Source: Microcaldota archaeon (GTDB taxonomy: Archaea > Micrarchaeota > Micrarchaeia > Micrarchaeales > CABMGC01). Taken from it: DNA of 14,196 bases. The stretch covers positions 1 to 14,196 of the forward strand of contig DAIDLJ010000022.1 in NCBI GenBank assembly GCA_027449585.1. The letters run 5' to 3'. Of this stretch, positions 12,905 through 14,196 are shown in pieces (position 1 is the first letter of the stretch; every line of letters begins with the position of its first letter). The notes below the pieces were generated by a model, which was given only the letters and a program-made list of their open reading frames with translations, was not told where the DNA came from and made no database searches. Made by a program: the position numbers and the translations under genes.

Positions 12905-12928
12905 TATATACAATATATATTGTATATA
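12905..12928. promoter_or_regulatory. Perfect 24-bp palindrome, promoter/operator of vapBC module 2
   Basis: The half site TATATACAATAT is followed at once by its exact reverse complement, giving 24 bases of perfect dyad. It begins 10 bases upstream of the vapB ATG at 12895 and contains TATA sequence at the distance expected for a short-leader transcript. It is the likely autorepression site for the antitoxin. It lies in the gap between the ATPase stop and vapB. Confidence 0.7.
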
Positions 12929-12948
12929 TTTAATATTTATGCCTTGCC

Positions 12949-14196
12949 CTACGTGGTATTCGATTCCAATACCACGGCGTTTTCCATGCCTCCAACAATA
13001 ACAAATTCCTTATTCTCCTTTCGTTTTTGGCCAAAGATTATTATCCTATACTTTCTATTTTTGAGCAGATTGTCCTCTATTATATCTGCACCTAGCGTCA
13101 CTCCCTGCGAAACCATCTCACCCAGATAAAAGATTTTGTAACTTCGTTCGCCAACAGGTTCACTGCTTTTGATCTTTATCATTGTTTGTCTGTTTTTCGA
13201 TCTTGCAATAACCTTTTCTGGCATTGCCTGACAAAAATATTCGTTTGTTGTGGCAAAAATCGAATTAGACACCTCCCTTCTGTTTTTATTTACCGTTACC
13301 GCATTAATTGCGCACCTACGCTGTCCAAGCGTCTTGAGCATGCCGATTATCCTATCATAATCTTTCTCGTCAAAAACCAGGTCATTAGCCGCATATCTTG
13401 CAATGTCCGAACTCTGCCTAAAATAAAATTTGTTCTGGCACAATCTTCTTATCCCAACGCCTATATCTGTCACGTTGTGGGTTATTAGCAACAGCCCAAT
13501 CCCTTTCTTCCTGAAATTCTGTATTCTCTGCTTTAAGTCTTCCGACGCTCCAGTCTCCGCTTCAGAATTGAATATTAATTGCGATTCCTCTAGGCAAATC
13601 ATCATCCTTATGCTATCATTTCCATGCAGATCAAACTCCTCGCACCTATTGTAAACCTGGTTGAGTATCATCGCATATACCAATGGCTTTGCCCTATTGC
13701 TTATCCCTGACAAATCAAAGATGGCGCCAGTTGATATTGCCTCAGAAAAGCCTATGCCTTCTTGATAAGCAAACTGTGGCATCATAAGCAGCTGCCTTAG
13801 GCTCTCCAATGCTGCACGCGTATTCTCTCCATGTTTTGTATATTTGACTGAAGTTGCCGTCCTTTTCCCATGCTGCTCTATTATTGCTTCTTCTATTTCA
13901 CCATAAACTGTTGCCGGATCGGGATTGGATGTAAGCGAATACGCCCTTGAAAACGCTGCAACTAAACATTTCTCAACAGAATTTCTATATGGCCCCGAAT
14001 TACACCCTGCAGCTATCAGCATCGCAAGGCCTTCATAGAACTTCCTTTTGTCACCCGTCTCGCATTTAAATAGATTCATCTTGCATCTTTCATCGCCAAG
14101 GTCAAGAATTTTAAGGGAGTTTTTAATTCCAAAGCCATTCCATTCTCCAGTTGGGGATATTATAACTGCCCCAGCTCCGGCATTGTGCGCCTTTTC
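12949..14196 (-). CDS. HerA/VirB4-like P-loop ATPase, C-terminal part, runs off right edge
   Basis: The frame is open from the TAG at 12949-12951 to the window edge (415 residues), so the ATG at 14079 is internal. The first visible residues include AVIISPTGEW, the strand that follows the Walker A helix in HerA/DUF87 and VirB4-type ATPases; the P-loop itself lies outside the window. MNLFKCETGDKRKFYEGLA is the next family block. Walker B is hydrophobic-x-EE (ICLEESQLIF, visible residues about 200-209), and ITHNVTDIG (238-246) is the sensor strand. About 100 residues beyond the ATPase core form a C-terminal extension of unknown role. Members pump or translocate DNA; conjugation, DNA-end processing or viral packaging roles cannot be told apart here. 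It lies upstream of vapBC module 2 with 53 bases between. Confidence 0.82.
   Translation of the reverse strand, partial: EKAHNAGAGAVIISPTGEWNGFGIKNSLKILDLGDERCKMNLFKCETGDKRKFYEGLAMLIAAGCNSGPYRNSVEKCLVAAFSRAYSLTSNPDPATVYGEIEEAIIEQHGKRTATSVKYTKHGENTRAALESLRQLLMMPQFAYQEGIGFSEAISTGAIFDLSGISNRAKPLVYAMILNQVYNRCEEFDLHGNDSIRMMICLEESQLIFNSEAETGASEDLKQRIQNFRKKGIGLLLITHNVTDIGVGIRRLCQNKFYFRQSSDIARYAANDLVFDEKDYDRIIGMLKTLGQRRCAINAVTVNKNRREVSNSIFATTNEYFCQAMPEKVIARSKNRQTMIKIKSSEPVGERSYKIFYLGEMVSQGVTLGADIIEDNLLKNRKYRIIIFGQKRKENKEFVIVGGMENAVVLESNTT

Noticed and set aside
12773..13129. Plus-strand frame of 118 codons spanning the vapB promoter palindrome
   Set aside because: It is antisense to vapB and the ATPase, and its hydrophobic, Tyr/Ile-rich translation comes from the AT-rich palindrome.
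1..14196. CRISPR arrays, insertion sequences, rRNA
   Set aside because: No regularly spaced repeats, transposase motifs, terminal inverted repeats or rRNA sequence were seen in the window.

Overview
This is archaeal chromosomal DNA. The evidence is an Nre-family DNA repair protein (a family known only from archaea), archaeal-style TATA boxes placed 20-35 bases before start codons, several apparently leaderless starts, Shine-Dalgarno sites of the GGTGATC/AGGTG type, a tRNA gene without an encoded CCA, HerA/DUF87-type ATPase sequence and two VapBC toxin-antitoxin pairs. Dense packing with 1-22 base overlaps suggests a small genome. A DPANN lineage such as the Micrarchaeota is possible, but no single marker here proves it.

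Layout. Positions 1-248 (minus) hold the start of an unrecognised protein. Positions 310-2680 (minus) encode aspartate-semialdehyde dehydrogenase and aspartate kinase, one base apart. A 218-base divergent control region with three AT-rich inverted repeats separates them from 2899-5300 (plus), which encode carboxy(nor)spermidine dehydrogenase and carboxy(nor)spermidine decarboxylase. Together these four enzymes run from aspartate through aspartate semialdehyde to spermidine or norspermidine, so the locus reads as a polyamine module. Convergent to it is a small predicted membrane protein (5295-5912, minus).

Positions 5971-8649 (minus) encode an 892-residue protein of unusual build. It has five degenerate repeats of about 35 residues, then a methylmalonyl-CoA-mutase-type cobalamin-binding domain with an intact DxHxxG motif, then a long low-complexity linker, then a C-terminal CYTH (triphosphate-binding) domain. 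I know of no described protein with this order; it is the best candidate in the window for something new. Upstream lie tRNA-Pro(CGG), one base from the stop codon of an M24 Xaa-Pro peptidase, and a Nudix hydrolase overlapping that peptidase. The Nudix frame continues upstream of its first ATG into convincing domain sequence with no usual start codon.

A TATA element usable in both directions (10384-10396) separates the Nudix gene from a short Nre-family DNA repair gene (10406-11608, plus). That gene lacks the N-terminal zinc finger of NreA and has a clipped PCNA-binding tail. It converges on two stacked vapBC modules (11605-12895, minus), their shared stop being a single CTAG. The upstream vapB lies beside a perfect 24-bp palindrome. 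The right edge (12949-14196, minus) is the C-terminal part of a HerA/VirB4-like ATPase whose P-loop lies outside the window.
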